A stretch of DNA of 61,964 nucleotides from an uncultured Eggerthellaceae bacterium. GTDB lineage: Bacteria > Actinomycetota > Coriobacteriia > Coriobacteriales > Eggerthellaceae. The notes beneath the pieces are model-generated. The model worked only from the letters and a program-made list of their open reading frames with translations. It was not told the origin of the DNA and made no database searches. Where the stretch lies: contig CATKXW010000012.1 in NCBI GenBank assembly GCA_949840905.1, positions 1 through 61,964 on the forward strand, given 5' to 3'. A program made the translations under genes and the position numbers. Positions 35,238 to 43,434 of the stretch are shown piece after piece; within the stretch, counting starts at the first letter, position 1; each line of letters opens with the position of its first letter.

Positions 35238-36707
35238 TCAGAGGAGGCCGATGGTCTGCCAGTAGGAAATGGAGGCCATGAGGGCGATGATGCAGATGGC
35301 CAGGTAGATAGCGCAGTACTTGGCCATGGTGGATTGCCGCACCATCGCACCTTCGGTGGCGTAGAACGCGGTGAGGTAGATGATGTTCTGATATGGCGCG
35401 AACCACGGGTTCACGACGGCGTAGACGCTGATGCCCACCACCCACGGGTCGATGCCCAGCGACAGCGAGAGCGGCACCATGAACGCCATGAATATGTTGA
35501 GGAACGCCATCTCCGAGACGATGACGAAGCGCAGGCTTATGGTGATGAAGCATATGCCCAAGATGAAGACGTAAGGGTTACCGGCGAGCGAGGCGATGAA
35601 CGGCTCGCAAGAGGTTACGATCCACTGATCGATGCCCAGGTAGGCGAACACATTGGCAAGGCTGAGCACACAGCCCATGAAGATGAGAGAGCCCCACGCC
35701 AGCTTACTGAACAGCTCCTTGGCATCCACCACCTGGCACACCAGCATGGCCACCATGGCGCCGATGGCCACGATATGAGAAGGCAGTCCTAAGAATGGCT
35801 CTCCCACCCAACAGACGATGCAAAGCGCGATGATGAGCGCCATGCGCTTCTCGGCGGCGCAGAACGGGGCCCGTTCATCCGGCAGCGCAGGCGCGGCACA
35901 GGCAGAGACCCTCCCCGCATCCCTCTCTTCGCCAACAGCGCCCTTTGCCCCCTTCTCGCAGCGCGGGGCATACAGCCACACGATAGCAAGATAGTCCAGC
36001 ACCGTGACGATGACGAACCAGGGCACCATGGCCAAGAACCAGTGGAGCATGTCGGCGCGCGCGGCCACATCGGCCGGCAGCACCGCGAGCAGACCATAGC
36101 CGAGGATCGACGCGCTCACCACCGCCGGGCCCACGGTGCGCAGCCCCGTGAACATGGCGAGGAACATGCCTTCGGCCTGCCTCCCCTTCCGTTCATAGCC
36201 AAGGGAATCGGATATGCTGAGGGACAGAGGAGCGAGAATGGATGCCTTGGCCGACAGCGACGGGATGAACGGCCCCACCACCGTGCCCGCCGCGATGAGC
36301 CCGGCCGCTTGCATCTTGAAGGTGCGCGGGAACACCCGGAGGATGGCTCGCGCCATGCGAGCCATGAGACCTGTGCGCTGCATGCCATAGCCGAGCGCAT
36401 AGGCCGCCACTAAAAGCCACCACACCGACGAGGAGAACGCGCCGAACGCTGTTTCTGTGGGCACCGCGCATACGGCGACGAACAACACCGCCATGATGAG
36501 GGCTGTCACGAACTCGGGAAAGACCCCGCCTATCCACCAGACGATACAGCACGCCAGCACCGCCAGAGCGCTCACCGCCTGCGACCCCAGTGGCTCAAAG
36601 AGGCCGATAGCTTGGCCGCCCCACACAAGGACCGCGCCCGTTCCCACCCCTACGACGAACAGCAGGGGCTTTTTGAACGAAGCTCTGCGCGCTTCGCTCT
36701 CTACCAT
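35238..36707 (-). CDS. DASS/SLC13-family anion:sodium symporter
   Basis: 489 residues with about 12 membrane segments and a ~40-residue cytoplasmic loop (around DERAPFCAAEKRM). The repeated hairpin architecture and segments such as VVGPFIPSLSAKASILAPL and VNPWFAPYQNIIYLTAFYA fit the divalent anion:sodium symporters that import dicarboxylates, citrate or sulfate. The ATG at 36707 gives a short hydrophilic N-terminus; the 48-codon extension is unsupported, and ATG 36734 is an alternative. A stem-loop at 36744-36768 separates it from the upstream lipoprotein gene, so it is probably a separate unit. Confidence 0.85.
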   Translation of the reverse strand: MVESEARRASFKKPLLFVVGVGTGAVLVWGGQAIGLFEPLGSQAVSALAVLACCIVWWIGGVFPEFVTALIMAVLFVAVCAVPTETAFGAFSSSVWWLLVAAYALGYGMQRTGLMARMARAILRVFPRTFKMQAAGLIAAGTVVGPFIPSLSAKASILAPLSLSISDSLGYERKGRQAEGMFLAMFTGLRTVGPAVVSASILGYGLLAVLPADVAARADMLHWFLAMVPWFVIVTVLDYLAIVWLYAPRCEKGAKGAVGEERDAGRVSACAAPALPDERAPFCAAEKRMALIIALCIVCWVGEPFLGLPSHIVAIGAMVAMLVCQVVDAKELFSKLAWGSLIFMGCVLSLANVFAYLGIDQWIVTSCEPFIASLAGNPYVFILGICFITISLRFVIVSEMAFLNIFMAFMVPLSLSLGIDPWVVGISVYAVVNPWFAPYQNIIYLTAFYATEGAMVRQSTMAKYCAIYLAICIIALMASISYWQTIGLL

Positions 36708-36743
36708 GATCGTCCGCGTCCTTTCGCCCAGCATGGCCCCTCG

Positions 36744-36768
36744 GGCCGAGCAAGGGTCTTTCTCGGCC
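36744..36768 (-). terminator. Stem-loop between the binding protein and anion permease genes
   Basis: GGCCGAG (36744-36750) pairs with CTCGGCC (36762-36768) around an 11-base loop. It starts 21 bp past the binding-protein stop. No T-run follows, so strength is uncertain. Confidence 0.45.
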
Positions 36769-36789
36769 TCTGCATCGTGCTCGACATCA

Positions 36790-38142
36790 TCAGAGGTGCA
36801 ACGTGCTCGACGCGACACCCTCGTCGATCGCTCGGCTGCATCTCTCATCAAGAGCGGCGGCCGCCTCCTCAGGCGTCACGAAATCCATCAACAGGTCGTG
36901 GATGACACCGTGGAATATCTCGCGTACAGCCCGTGTATCGGGATTGCTGCCCGTGAAGTCCACCACATGACGTCGGTTCTCCATGAACTGGTCGAACAGA
37001 GGGATGCGATCAGCGGAACGCTCAGCTACCGAGCGCGAGGCCGGCAACGCTCCGGCCGCATAGCCCAAAAGCTCCTCATCGTCATACACATACGCGAGAA
37101 AGTCCTTCGCTACCTGCACCTTTCGCGGATCGCCGTTATCGAACACCTCGAAACCTGAGACGAACGTGGTCGCGCATCCCTCCTCATCGGGTCCCGGGAA
37201 ATTGACGAGACCGATGGTATCGCCATAGCGTCCGATGGAGGCGTTATTGACCATGTAGATGGCAAGCTGGTCCTGGCGGAACAGGCTCGAACAGGCTTCT
37301 ATCTCGAGGTTCTCGCTATGAGGCGGGAACCACCCGCGATCGACCCCATCCTGTATCCAGCGCAGCGCCGCTATGCCCTCCGGCGTGGAGAGCGCGAAAT
37401 GCCCATCCTCGTCGAAGAAGGATGATCCAGCCGACCGCAACAGCGTCATGATATGGGTATCGCCTTGAGAGCTCGCGGCGTACATCATCATGGGATAGAC
37501 GTTCTCCGGCAGATTCGTCGTCAGCGCATCGAGGATGAAGGTCCACTCCTCCAGCGTCCAGGAGCCTATGACCCCATCTTGGATGTAACGCTCAAGGCCT
37601 GCCTGAACGAACAGGTCCTTCTTATAGGCGAGCACGTTCTGCCGCGCCAGATAGGGCATCATGTACACGCGATCGTCCACCGTGCTCATGGCCCATAGAT
37701 AATCGAACACGTCCTCGCGCCATTCCTCGTCGATAGCATCGTCAAGGGGAACCACGCGCCCGGTGTGGATATAGGTGGACATGTTGAAGTAATCACCGTA
37801 GAGCACATCGGGGGCCTCTTCGGTGTCGAACGCATCCACCACAGCTGCATCGTACTGGTTCTGCTCGAACACTTCCACTTCGATATTGACCTCGGCACCT
37901 TCGTAGTCCCGCTCGAAGGCTTCCGCCATGCGGGACACCACCTGGTCCACCTCGGTGATGGAGTCGTCGAAGATGGCATCATGGCTCGTGCGGGGCACCT
38001 TGATGAGCAGATGCACCGGCTCTTCGGAAGGCATGGCGCTGCAACCGAGCGGAACCACCAGAGCGATCGCCAAGACCGCTGCTGTCAACGACCGGCCGCC
38101 CCATCGTCTGCGACCTCTTTCCCTGTGGGCATCGCGAACCAT
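36790..38142 (-). CDS. Extracellular solute-binding lipoprotein, family 1
   Basis: 450 residues. After an Arg-rich n-region and hydrophobic core, lipobox VVPLGC predicts lipid attachment. The mature protein has the family 1 (sugar-type) fold: PDVLYGDYFNMSTYIHTGR, MPYLARQNVLAYKKDLFVQAG and WTLEEWTFILDAL. No ABC permease or ATPase accompanies it. Instead its ATG overlaps the stop of a histidine kinase gene (TGATG at 38140-38144), suggesting it presents a ligand to that kinase's extracellular domain rather than, or as well as, feeding a transporter. Confidence 0.85.
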   Translation of the reverse strand: MVRDAHRERGRRRWGGRSLTAAVLAIALVVPLGCSAMPSEEPVHLLIKVPRTSHDAIFDDSITEVDQVVSRMAEAFERDYEGAEVNIEVEVFEQNQYDAAVVDAFDTEEAPDVLYGDYFNMSTYIHTGRVVPLDDAIDEEWREDVFDYLWAMSTVDDRVYMMPYLARQNVLAYKKDLFVQAGLERYIQDGVIGSWTLEEWTFILDALTTNLPENVYPMMMYAASSQGDTHIMTLLRSAGSSFFDEDGHFALSTPEGIAALRWIQDGVDRGWFPPHSENLEIEACSSLFRQDQLAIYMVNNASIGRYGDTIGLVNFPGPDEEGCATTFVSGFEVFDNGDPRKVQVAKDFLAYVYDDEELLGYAAGALPASRSVAERSADRIPLFDQFMENRRHVVDFTGSNPDTRAVREIFHGVIHDLLMDFVTPEEAAAALDERCSRAIDEGVASSTLHL

Positions 38143-40379
38143 CAGCGACCCCCTTCCTTTCTCACCTGCTCCAGCTTCTCGAGCATCGCAGGGACGTTCA
38201 GTGGCTTGGAGAGGAAGTCATCCATGCCGCTCTCGAGGGCGCGGTTGCGATCCTCAGCGAACGTCGAGGCTGTACATGCGAATATCTTCACGGTCTCAGC
38301 GTCCTCCCTGCCCAAGCGACGTATCTCTCGCGCAGCATCGTAGCCATCGAGCACGGGCATCTGAGCATCCATGAGGATAGCCGCGAATTCATGAAGATCC
38401 GACATCGCGAACGCGTTCACGGCTTGCTGCCCGTCGGTCACCACGGTGACGTCGTAGCCTTCCTCGGTGAGGATGCTCGAGAGGATGTCGGCGTTCAGCT
38501 CGTTGTCCTCAGCGATGAGCACTTTCAAAGGAAGCTGATCGCTCGCCGAAGCCTCCTCTGACAGCAGCACCGTAGCGGTTGCCGCGCCTTCCCGCTCCTC
38601 GCCCGAAACGGAAGCGAAGAGCGTATTCGCCGCCACCGCATCGATGGGCATCTCGCAGCGGCGATCGGGATCCATCAGGAGCGAGAGCATCACCGTGAAG
38701 CACGATCCCAATCCCAGCTCGCTCTCGACGCTCAGCTCTCCGTTCATCTGCTTCACCAACAGGTTGCTGATGGACATGCCGAGCCCGGTGCCCTTCTGAC
38801 TGTTGCGATTGGAGTTGCGCTCTTGGCTGAAGTTATCGAAGATGCGCTGACGGAACTCCGGCGTCATGCCGATGCCGGTATCGGCGATGGAGATGGTGGT
38901 GATGACCCAGTTCGGGATCGACGAGGCCGCTTGCGTCACGCGAAACGTGATGGTGCCCTCGGGCGGTGTGAACTTCACCGCGTTGGAGAGGATGTTCATG
39001 AGCACCTGGCTGATGCGCGTATCGTCGCCGAGCAGATAAGGATACTCCAGCCCTTCGGCCTCCATCACGAAGCGGATGCCGCCCGCCTCCATGGGCTCGC
39101 GCTGCATCTCGCACACGCTCTCGATAACGGTCCTCAGGTCGAAAGGACCTTCATCCAGCTCCACCTTGCCCGCTTGCAGCTTCGATACGTCGAGGATGTC
39201 GTTGACCAACGACAGCAGGTATTGGGCGGTCTGCCCTAGCTTGCGCACATAGGTCTTCATGGCCTTCTCATCATCGAGGTGGCGCTCCATGAGATGGTTC
39301 AGCCCGATGATGCCGTTGAGCGGCGTGCGTATCTCGTGGCTCATGTTCGATAGGAACTCCGCACGAGCGGTGGCCTTCGCATTGGCCGAGACGGTGCTCT
39401 TCATGAAGCCATAGATGATGGCGGTCATGACGATGAGCACGAGGATCACCGCGATGAGCATGCCCACCGTCAGGGCCATGAACGGCGCGAAACGCTGCTC
39501 GAACACATGGGTCGGCACGGTCATGATGTAGGACCAGGCGGTATCCTCCACCGGCGCAAAGCTCAACACCGTGGGTTCGCCGGAAGGGGTGATGTAGCTC
39601 ATGATGAAGCTCTTGCCCTCAGCAACGTTCTCGCGCACTTGCTCCAAGGTCATGCCATCTTCCAATCGACCCATCTCCAAGGTCGCATAGAAGTTGTCAC
39701 GGCCCGCAAGGTCGGTGACGGGCGCATCGCTCACGATATAGTAGCCATAGGAGTTGATGACGCTGGAGACGCCTTCGCCCTCGAAGCTCTCGATGAGCAG
39801 CTGGTCGCGGATGTTGGTGAGGTCCCCGCGCCCGATCATGCCCACGAAGGTATGGTCGCCTATCTTCATGTCATCGAGGCGCATGCCGTAGATGATCGAC
39901 TCCCGTGTGGTCTCCAGCCGCCCGTTCGCATCGTCGTAGAGCATGACGAAATGCTCGCGCCCATCGGCGAACATCTCATCGTAGGCATGGGAGTCGGGGG
40001 CGAGACGCACATAGGTGCTGCTATAGAGCGTGCCATCATCGGCGAGCAGATAGACGGCGTTGAACAGCGCCGAGGACGCCGCCTCCAAGTTCAGCTGCTC
40101 TTGAGCCTCTTCCATGGTCTGCACGTCGTAGACCTCCATACGCTTGGCGATGGAGCCGAGCCGTGCATAGGAGTTGTCGAGAGCGCCTTCGATGGCCTCC
40201 ACGTCATGGCGGGATATCTCGTGCACCGTATCCATGAGATTGCCCGCCACGGTAGCGGAGAGCTGTCCGAGATAGACGCACACCGCCACGATCACGAGGG
40301 CGAAGGAGACGAGGAAGATGAGGATGTAGCGCTTCCGGTTCATCTCCTCGGGCCCGTGCTCTTTCCTCTCGATGGCCAT
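38142..40379 (-). CDS. Hybrid sensor histidine kinase
   Basis: 745 residues. A membrane segment near residues 18-40, an extracellular Cache-like sensor to about 310, a second membrane segment (MLIAVILVLIVMTAIIYGF), then HisKA with phospho-accepting His in NMSHEIRTPLNGIIG, HATPase with NILSNAVKFTPPEG and GTGLGMSIS, and a C-terminal receiver with the phosphorylatable Asp in ILMDAQMPVLDGYDAA. No DNA-binding response regulator or Hpt gene is adjacent. The ATG overlaps the queF stop (TGATG at 40377-40381); the next ATG is 12 codons on. It is followed, also by overlap, by a solute-binding lipoprotein. Confidence 0.93.
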   Translation of the reverse strand: MAIERKEHGPEEMNRKRYILIFLVSFALVIVAVCVYLGQLSATVAGNLMDTVHEISRHDVEAIEGALDNSYARLGSIAKRMEVYDVQTMEEAQEQLNLEAASSALFNAVYLLADDGTLYSSTYVRLAPDSHAYDEMFADGREHFVMLYDDANGRLETTRESIIYGMRLDDMKIGDHTFVGMIGRGDLTNIRDQLLIESFEGEGVSSVINSYGYYIVSDAPVTDLAGRDNFYATLEMGRLEDGMTLEQVRENVAEGKSFIMSYITPSGEPTVLSFAPVEDTAWSYIMTVPTHVFEQRFAPFMALTVGMLIAVILVLIVMTAIIYGFMKSTVSANAKATARAEFLSNMSHEIRTPLNGIIGLNHLMERHLDDEKAMKTYVRKLGQTAQYLLSLVNDILDVSKLQAGKVELDEGPFDLRTVIESVCEMQREPMEAGGIRFVMEAEGLEYPYLLGDDTRISQVLMNILSNAVKFTPPEGTITFRVTQAASSIPNWVITTISIADTGIGMTPEFRQRIFDNFSQERNSNRNSQKGTGLGMSISNLLVKQMNGELSVESELGLGSCFTVMLSLLMDPDRRCEMPIDAVAANTLFASVSGEEREGAATATVLLSEEASASDQLPLKVLIAEDNELNADILSSILTEEGYDVTVVTDGQQAVNAFAMSDLHEFAAILMDAQMPVLDGYDAAREIRRLGREDAETVKIFACTASTFAEDRNRALESGMDDFLSKPLNVPAMLEKLEQVRKEGGR

Positions 40380-40852
40380 CAGCGATTATCGACGGTCTCC
40401 GGCGTGAGGTCGTGCTGGCTCAGACGCTGCCAGGCCACCTCTTCCCAGCGGGTGTTCGGTTTGCCGTGATTGCAGTACGGATCGATGGAGATGCCCCCCC
40501 GCGGCAGAAAGCGGCCGAGCACCTCGATGTAATAGGGATCCATGAGAGCGATGAGGTCGTTCATGATGGTATTCACGCAATCCTCATGGAACGCCCCATG
40601 GTTTCGGAACGAGAACAGATACAGCTTCAGGCTCTTGCTCTCCACCATGCGCACGTTGGGCACATAGGAGATATAGAGCGTGGCGAAGTCGGGCTGGCCC
40701 GTTATGGGGCAGAGGCTGGTGAACTCCGGAACGTTGAACTTCACGAAGTATTCGCGCCCCTGATGGGCGTTGTCGAAGGTCTCGAGCACGCTGGGGTCAT
40801 AATCGGATGGGTATTCAGTATGCCCGCTGCCGAGCAAGGTGATGTCTTCCAT
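40379..40852 (-). CDS. queF: NADPH-dependent preQ0 reductase QueF
   Basis: 157 residues, the short unimodular QueF. It reduces 7-cyano-7-deazaguanine to preQ1. The catalytic Cys is in [16 protein letters not shown] and the QueF signature [19 protein letters not shown] is complete. Its ATG follows the queC stop with no gap, and its stop overlaps the kinase start. It is the last queuosine gene of the operon, and shows that the bacterium makes queuosine rather than archaeosine-type or preQ0 products. Confidence 0.97.
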   Translation of the reverse strand: MEDITLLGSGHTEYPSDYDPSVLETFDNAHQGREYFVKFNVPEFTSLCPITGQPDFATLYISYVPNVRMVESKSLKLYLFSFRNHGAFHEDCVNTIMNDLIALMDPYYIEVLGRFLPRGGISIDPYCNHGKPNTRWEEVAWQRLSQHDLTPETVDNR

Positions 40853-41566
40853 TCAGTCCCTCCCTTTCTGCGCCGGGTCCTCCATGCCGTTGGCCGCGAA
40901 GGCCCGCTGTCGGTCGAGGCAAGTGGCGCACGCCCCGCAGGGCTCGTCTGCGCCCTCATAGCACGACCAGGTGAGCTCGAAGGGCACGCCCGACCTCGAC
41001 CCCTCGGCCACGATATCGGCCTTGGTGAGAGCGACGAAGGGTGCTTCCAGACGAAGCGCACCGCCAGATCCAAGTTCGATGGCACGGCCCATAGCCTCCA
41101 CGAACGCCAGCGAGCAATCGGGATAGGCGCTGCCTGCCACATCATCGCTATGAGCACCGTAGCACAGCACCGTACAGTCCAAGGACAGAGCCATCGAAGC
41201 AGCCGCCGAGAGGAACAGGCCGTTTCGGAACGGAACATAGGTGCTCACCGGAGCGCTTCCCTCTTCAGCGCCCTGTTCGGCATAGGTGCCGTGAGGGATG
41301 GGGTCCTGACCGTGAGCGAGCAGGGAGCAATCGCTCTGAGCGAACGCGGATGCGAGGTCGAGCGTATGCAGCGGCACGCCATAATGGGCCGCCACCGCCT
41401 CAGCAGCCGCGAGCTCGCGGCTGTGCCTCTGCCCGTAGGAGATGCGCAAGGCCACCACGGCTTCCCGACCGTAGCGGGCCACCATGCGCGCGAGCAGCGT
41501 GGTGGAATCGAGGCCGCCCGAGCACAGCACGAGCGCCTTGTCCGCTCCGTCAGATGCCATCGTCAT
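40853..41566 (-). CDS. queC: 7-cyano-7-deazaguanine synthase QueC
   Basis: 237 residues. QueC converts carboxy-deazaguanine to preQ0 using ATP and ammonia. The PP-loop LVLCSGGLDSTTLL, YGAHSDDVAGSAYPDC and the zinc cluster (Cys in WSCYEGADEPCGACATCLDRQ) are intact. The ATG at 41566 overlaps the queE stop and has AGGAG eight bases upstream; a second ATG two codons later is possible. The 52-codon longer frame is rejected. Confidence 0.96.
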   Translation of the reverse strand: MTMASDGADKALVLCSGGLDSTTLLARMVARYGREAVVALRISYGQRHSRELAAAEAVAAHYGVPLHTLDLASAFAQSDCSLLAHGQDPIPHGTYAEQGAEEGSAPVSTYVPFRNGLFLSAAASMALSLDCTVLCYGAHSDDVAGSAYPDCSLAFVEAMGRAIELGSGGALRLEAPFVALTKADIVAEGSRSGVPFELTWSCYEGADEPCGACATCLDRQRAFAANGMEDPAQKGRD

Positions 41567-42303
41567 ACCCCCTTCTCCTGACCGGGCCACAGGATCTTGT
41601 GCAGCTGCAACTGCAATCGAGCACCCCGGAGCGTTTCGCTGTGCGCCGCATGCTCGGCCATGAACGCGGCGATGGCCGCGGGATCGAGCGCGCCGGCCAC
41701 CGGGCTCAACAGCACCGCACAAGGCAAGGGCCCCGCCTCATCGAGCAGGTCCATCGCGAAGAGGAGGTCCTCCTCGGTGCCGCATACGAGCTTCAACGAA
41801 TCCGCAGCAGACGGCCACCGACGCAGCGCCTCGATGTTGCTCGGCAGCATCGCATCTGCCATCCCGCTCGATGGCATCTTCCAATCGAGCGTGAAGCCCA
41901 CAGAGCTCTGGCCGTCCACCCTGTCATGGAGCTGTTGGCGCAGAGCCGCCAGGGCGGAGATGTCGCAGGCTCCGTTGGTCTCTATCTCGATGGCGAGCGC
42001 GCGTTCGGGGCACGCGACCAGCCGCTCTACCAGTTGCGGCAGAAGCGGCTGCTCCAAAGGTTCGCCACCGGTGAGCGTGATGTTGCGCACCGGTCGCGAG
42101 AACGCCCAGTCCACCAGCTCTTCCACGCTCAACTGCTCCGACCCGGCGAAAGGATCGCGGGCCCAGGCCGTATCGCAATAGGAACAAGCGAGGGAGCATC
42201 CGGCGAAGCGGATGAACGCGCTCAGTTGCCCGGCGCGCAGCCCTTCGCCGTTGATGCTCACGAAGCGCTCAGCGATGGGCATCCTCTGTTCTGACGAGAC
42301 CAC
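41563..42303 (-). CDS. queE: 7-carboxy-7-deazaguanine synthase QueE
   Basis: 246 residues. QueE is a radical SAM enzyme that contracts carboxy-tetrahydropterin to the deazaguanine ring. The cluster motif is CSLACSYCDTAWARDP, close to the C-x3-C-x2-C form, and NITLTGGEPLEQPLL is the SAM-binding GGE motif. The GTG at 42303 is eight bases after AGGG; an ATG seven codons later has no spaced ribosome binding site. It lies nine bases after queD and overlaps queC by four. Confidence 0.94.
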   Translation of the reverse strand: MVSSEQRMPIAERFVSINGEGLRAGQLSAFIRFAGCSLACSYCDTAWARDPFAGSEQLSVEELVDWAFSRPVRNITLTGGEPLEQPLLPQLVERLVACPERALAIEIETNGACDISALAALRQQLHDRVDGQSSVGFTLDWKMPSSGMADAMLPSNIEALRRWPSAADSLKLVCGTEEDLLFAMDLLDEAGPLPCAVLLSPVAGALDPAAIAAFMAEHAAHSETLRGARLQLQLHKILWPGQEKGV

Positions 42304-42312
42304 GATGGTGCC

Positions 42313-42732
42313 CTACCCCCGATAGATCGCGCAGTTGTTCGGCGATTCGTACACGTCCACCTGGGCCACGGGCAACCCTTCGGCCTCCAAGCGACCGAAG
42401 AAGTAGGCAGCCAGGTTCTCCGCCGTGGTGCGGAACGGCATGAGGGAGAGCGCGAACCCCTCCTTTTGAAGGCATTCGAGCGTGAGGGGGGCCAGCGAGC
42501 CGTCCTCCACGATGAAGGTATGGTCGAGCTCTTCGGTCAGCTCCCGCAAGGCGCGTTTGAACTCAGCGAAGTCGATCACCATATCCTTGCAGGTGCCCTC
42601 CTTCTGCGTATCGGGTACCTCAAGATAGGCCACGACGCGCCAGCGATGGCCATGGAGGTTCTCGCATTTTCCGTGATAATCGGTGAGAAAATGGGCAGCG
42701 TCGAAGCTGCTCTCGGTCTTCAAGCCGTACAT
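42313..42732 (-). CDS. queD: 6-carboxytetrahydropterin synthase QueD
   Basis: 139 residues. QueD makes carboxy-tetrahydropterin from dihydroneopterin triphosphate. Zinc histidines are in FDAAHFLTDYHGKCENLHGHRW, with the catalytic Cys between them (split: DYHGKCENLHGH), and the C-terminal ESPNNCAIYRG closes the active site. The ATG at 42732 is used; an in-frame GTG lies four codons upstream at 42744. It heads the queD-queE-queC-queF-kinase-lipoprotein operon. Confidence 0.94.
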   Translation of the reverse strand: MYGLKTESSFDAAHFLTDYHGKCENLHGHRWRVVAYLEVPDTQKEGTCKDMVIDFAEFKRALRELTEELDHTFIVEDGSLAPLTLECLQKEGFALSLMPFRTTAENLAAYFFGRLEAEGLPVAQVDVYESPNNCAIYRG

Positions 42733-42773
42733 GATGATCCGCACGCTTTCTCGCAGATGAAATGGTCTCCTCT

Positions 42774-42779
42774 ATTATA
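42774..42779 (-). promoter_or_regulatory. -10 element of the queD operon inside the preceding stop codon
   Basis: A perfect TATAAT on the minus strand (complement of 42774-42779) overlaps the TAA stop of the yigZ-like gene, about 42 bp before queD. A -35 match is poor. The short leader AGAGGAGACCATTT does not match a preQ1 riboswitch. Confidence 0.45.
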
Positions 42780-43428
42780 CGGCACCGTCGCAACCTGCAG
42801 CTATGGCGAACGGGGCCAGATGAGGCTCGCCGATGACGATGCCATCGGCAGAGCGGAGAAGCTCGGTGAGAGCTTCCACCAAAGGTCCTTCCGTACCGGC
42901 GAGCAGACGAACCCCTATGCGCACCACGTCCGCGAAATCAGCGGAGAGCACTTGAGCGTCCTGAGCCGCCACCAGCCGCATGACCTGCTCATAGACGCTA
43001 TAGGGGACCGTGAGGGCAACATCCACGCACGTCGCGATGTCCATCACCACAGCTTCGGCCACCGCCGCCTGCGCGGCTTGGGTGTAGGCGCGCACGAGAC
43101 CACCGGTCCCCAGCAGCACGCCGCCGAAATAGCGCGTGACCACGCAAGCCACGTCCTGCAGGTCGCTGTGCTGCAGCGTCTCCAGCACGGGCATGCCCGC
43201 CGTGCCGCTCGGCTCGCCGTCATCGGTGTAGCGCACGCGCCCGTTACGCAGAACATAGGCGTAGACGTTATGGCGCGCCGTGCGGTTCTCGGCCTTCACC
43301 TCAGCGATGAAGGCGAGCGCTTCCTCCTCGCTCTCAACGTGGCGCAACCGCGCGATGAAGCGCGACCTCTTCTCCACCACTTCCCCGCACGCCTCGCCCT
43401 CGATGGTCCGATAGGATCCCGTCGCCAT
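42775..43428 (-). CDS. yigZ: YigZ/IMPACT family protein
   Basis: 217 residues. The N-terminal UPF0029 domain contains RSRFIARLRHVESEEEALAF, YTDDGEPSGTAGMPVLETLQ and the hallmark TRYFGGVLLGTGGLVRAY. The C-terminal ~75 residues form the smaller second domain. Eukaryotic IMPACT proteins affect translation control, but the role of the bacterial proteins is not settled. It follows the ABC-F gene closely (six bases), so may be co-transcribed with it. Confidence 0.93.
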   Translation of the reverse strand: MATGSYRTIEGEACGEVVEKRSRFIARLRHVESEEEALAFIAEVKAENRTARHNVYAYVLRNGRVRYTDDGEPSGTAGMPVLETLQHSDLQDVACVVTRYFGGVLLGTGGLVRAYTQAAQAAVAEAVVMDIATCVDVALTVPYSVYEQVMRLVAAQDAQVLSADFADVVRIGVRLLAGTEGPLVEALTELLRSADGIVIGEPHLAPFAIAAGCDGAV

Positions 43429-43434
43429 CGGTCG

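Noticed and set aside
42733-42774. preQ1 riboswitch expected before queD
   Set aside because: The leader is only about 40 nt and lacks the conserved loop and A-rich tail of preQ1-I or the larger preQ1-II fold.
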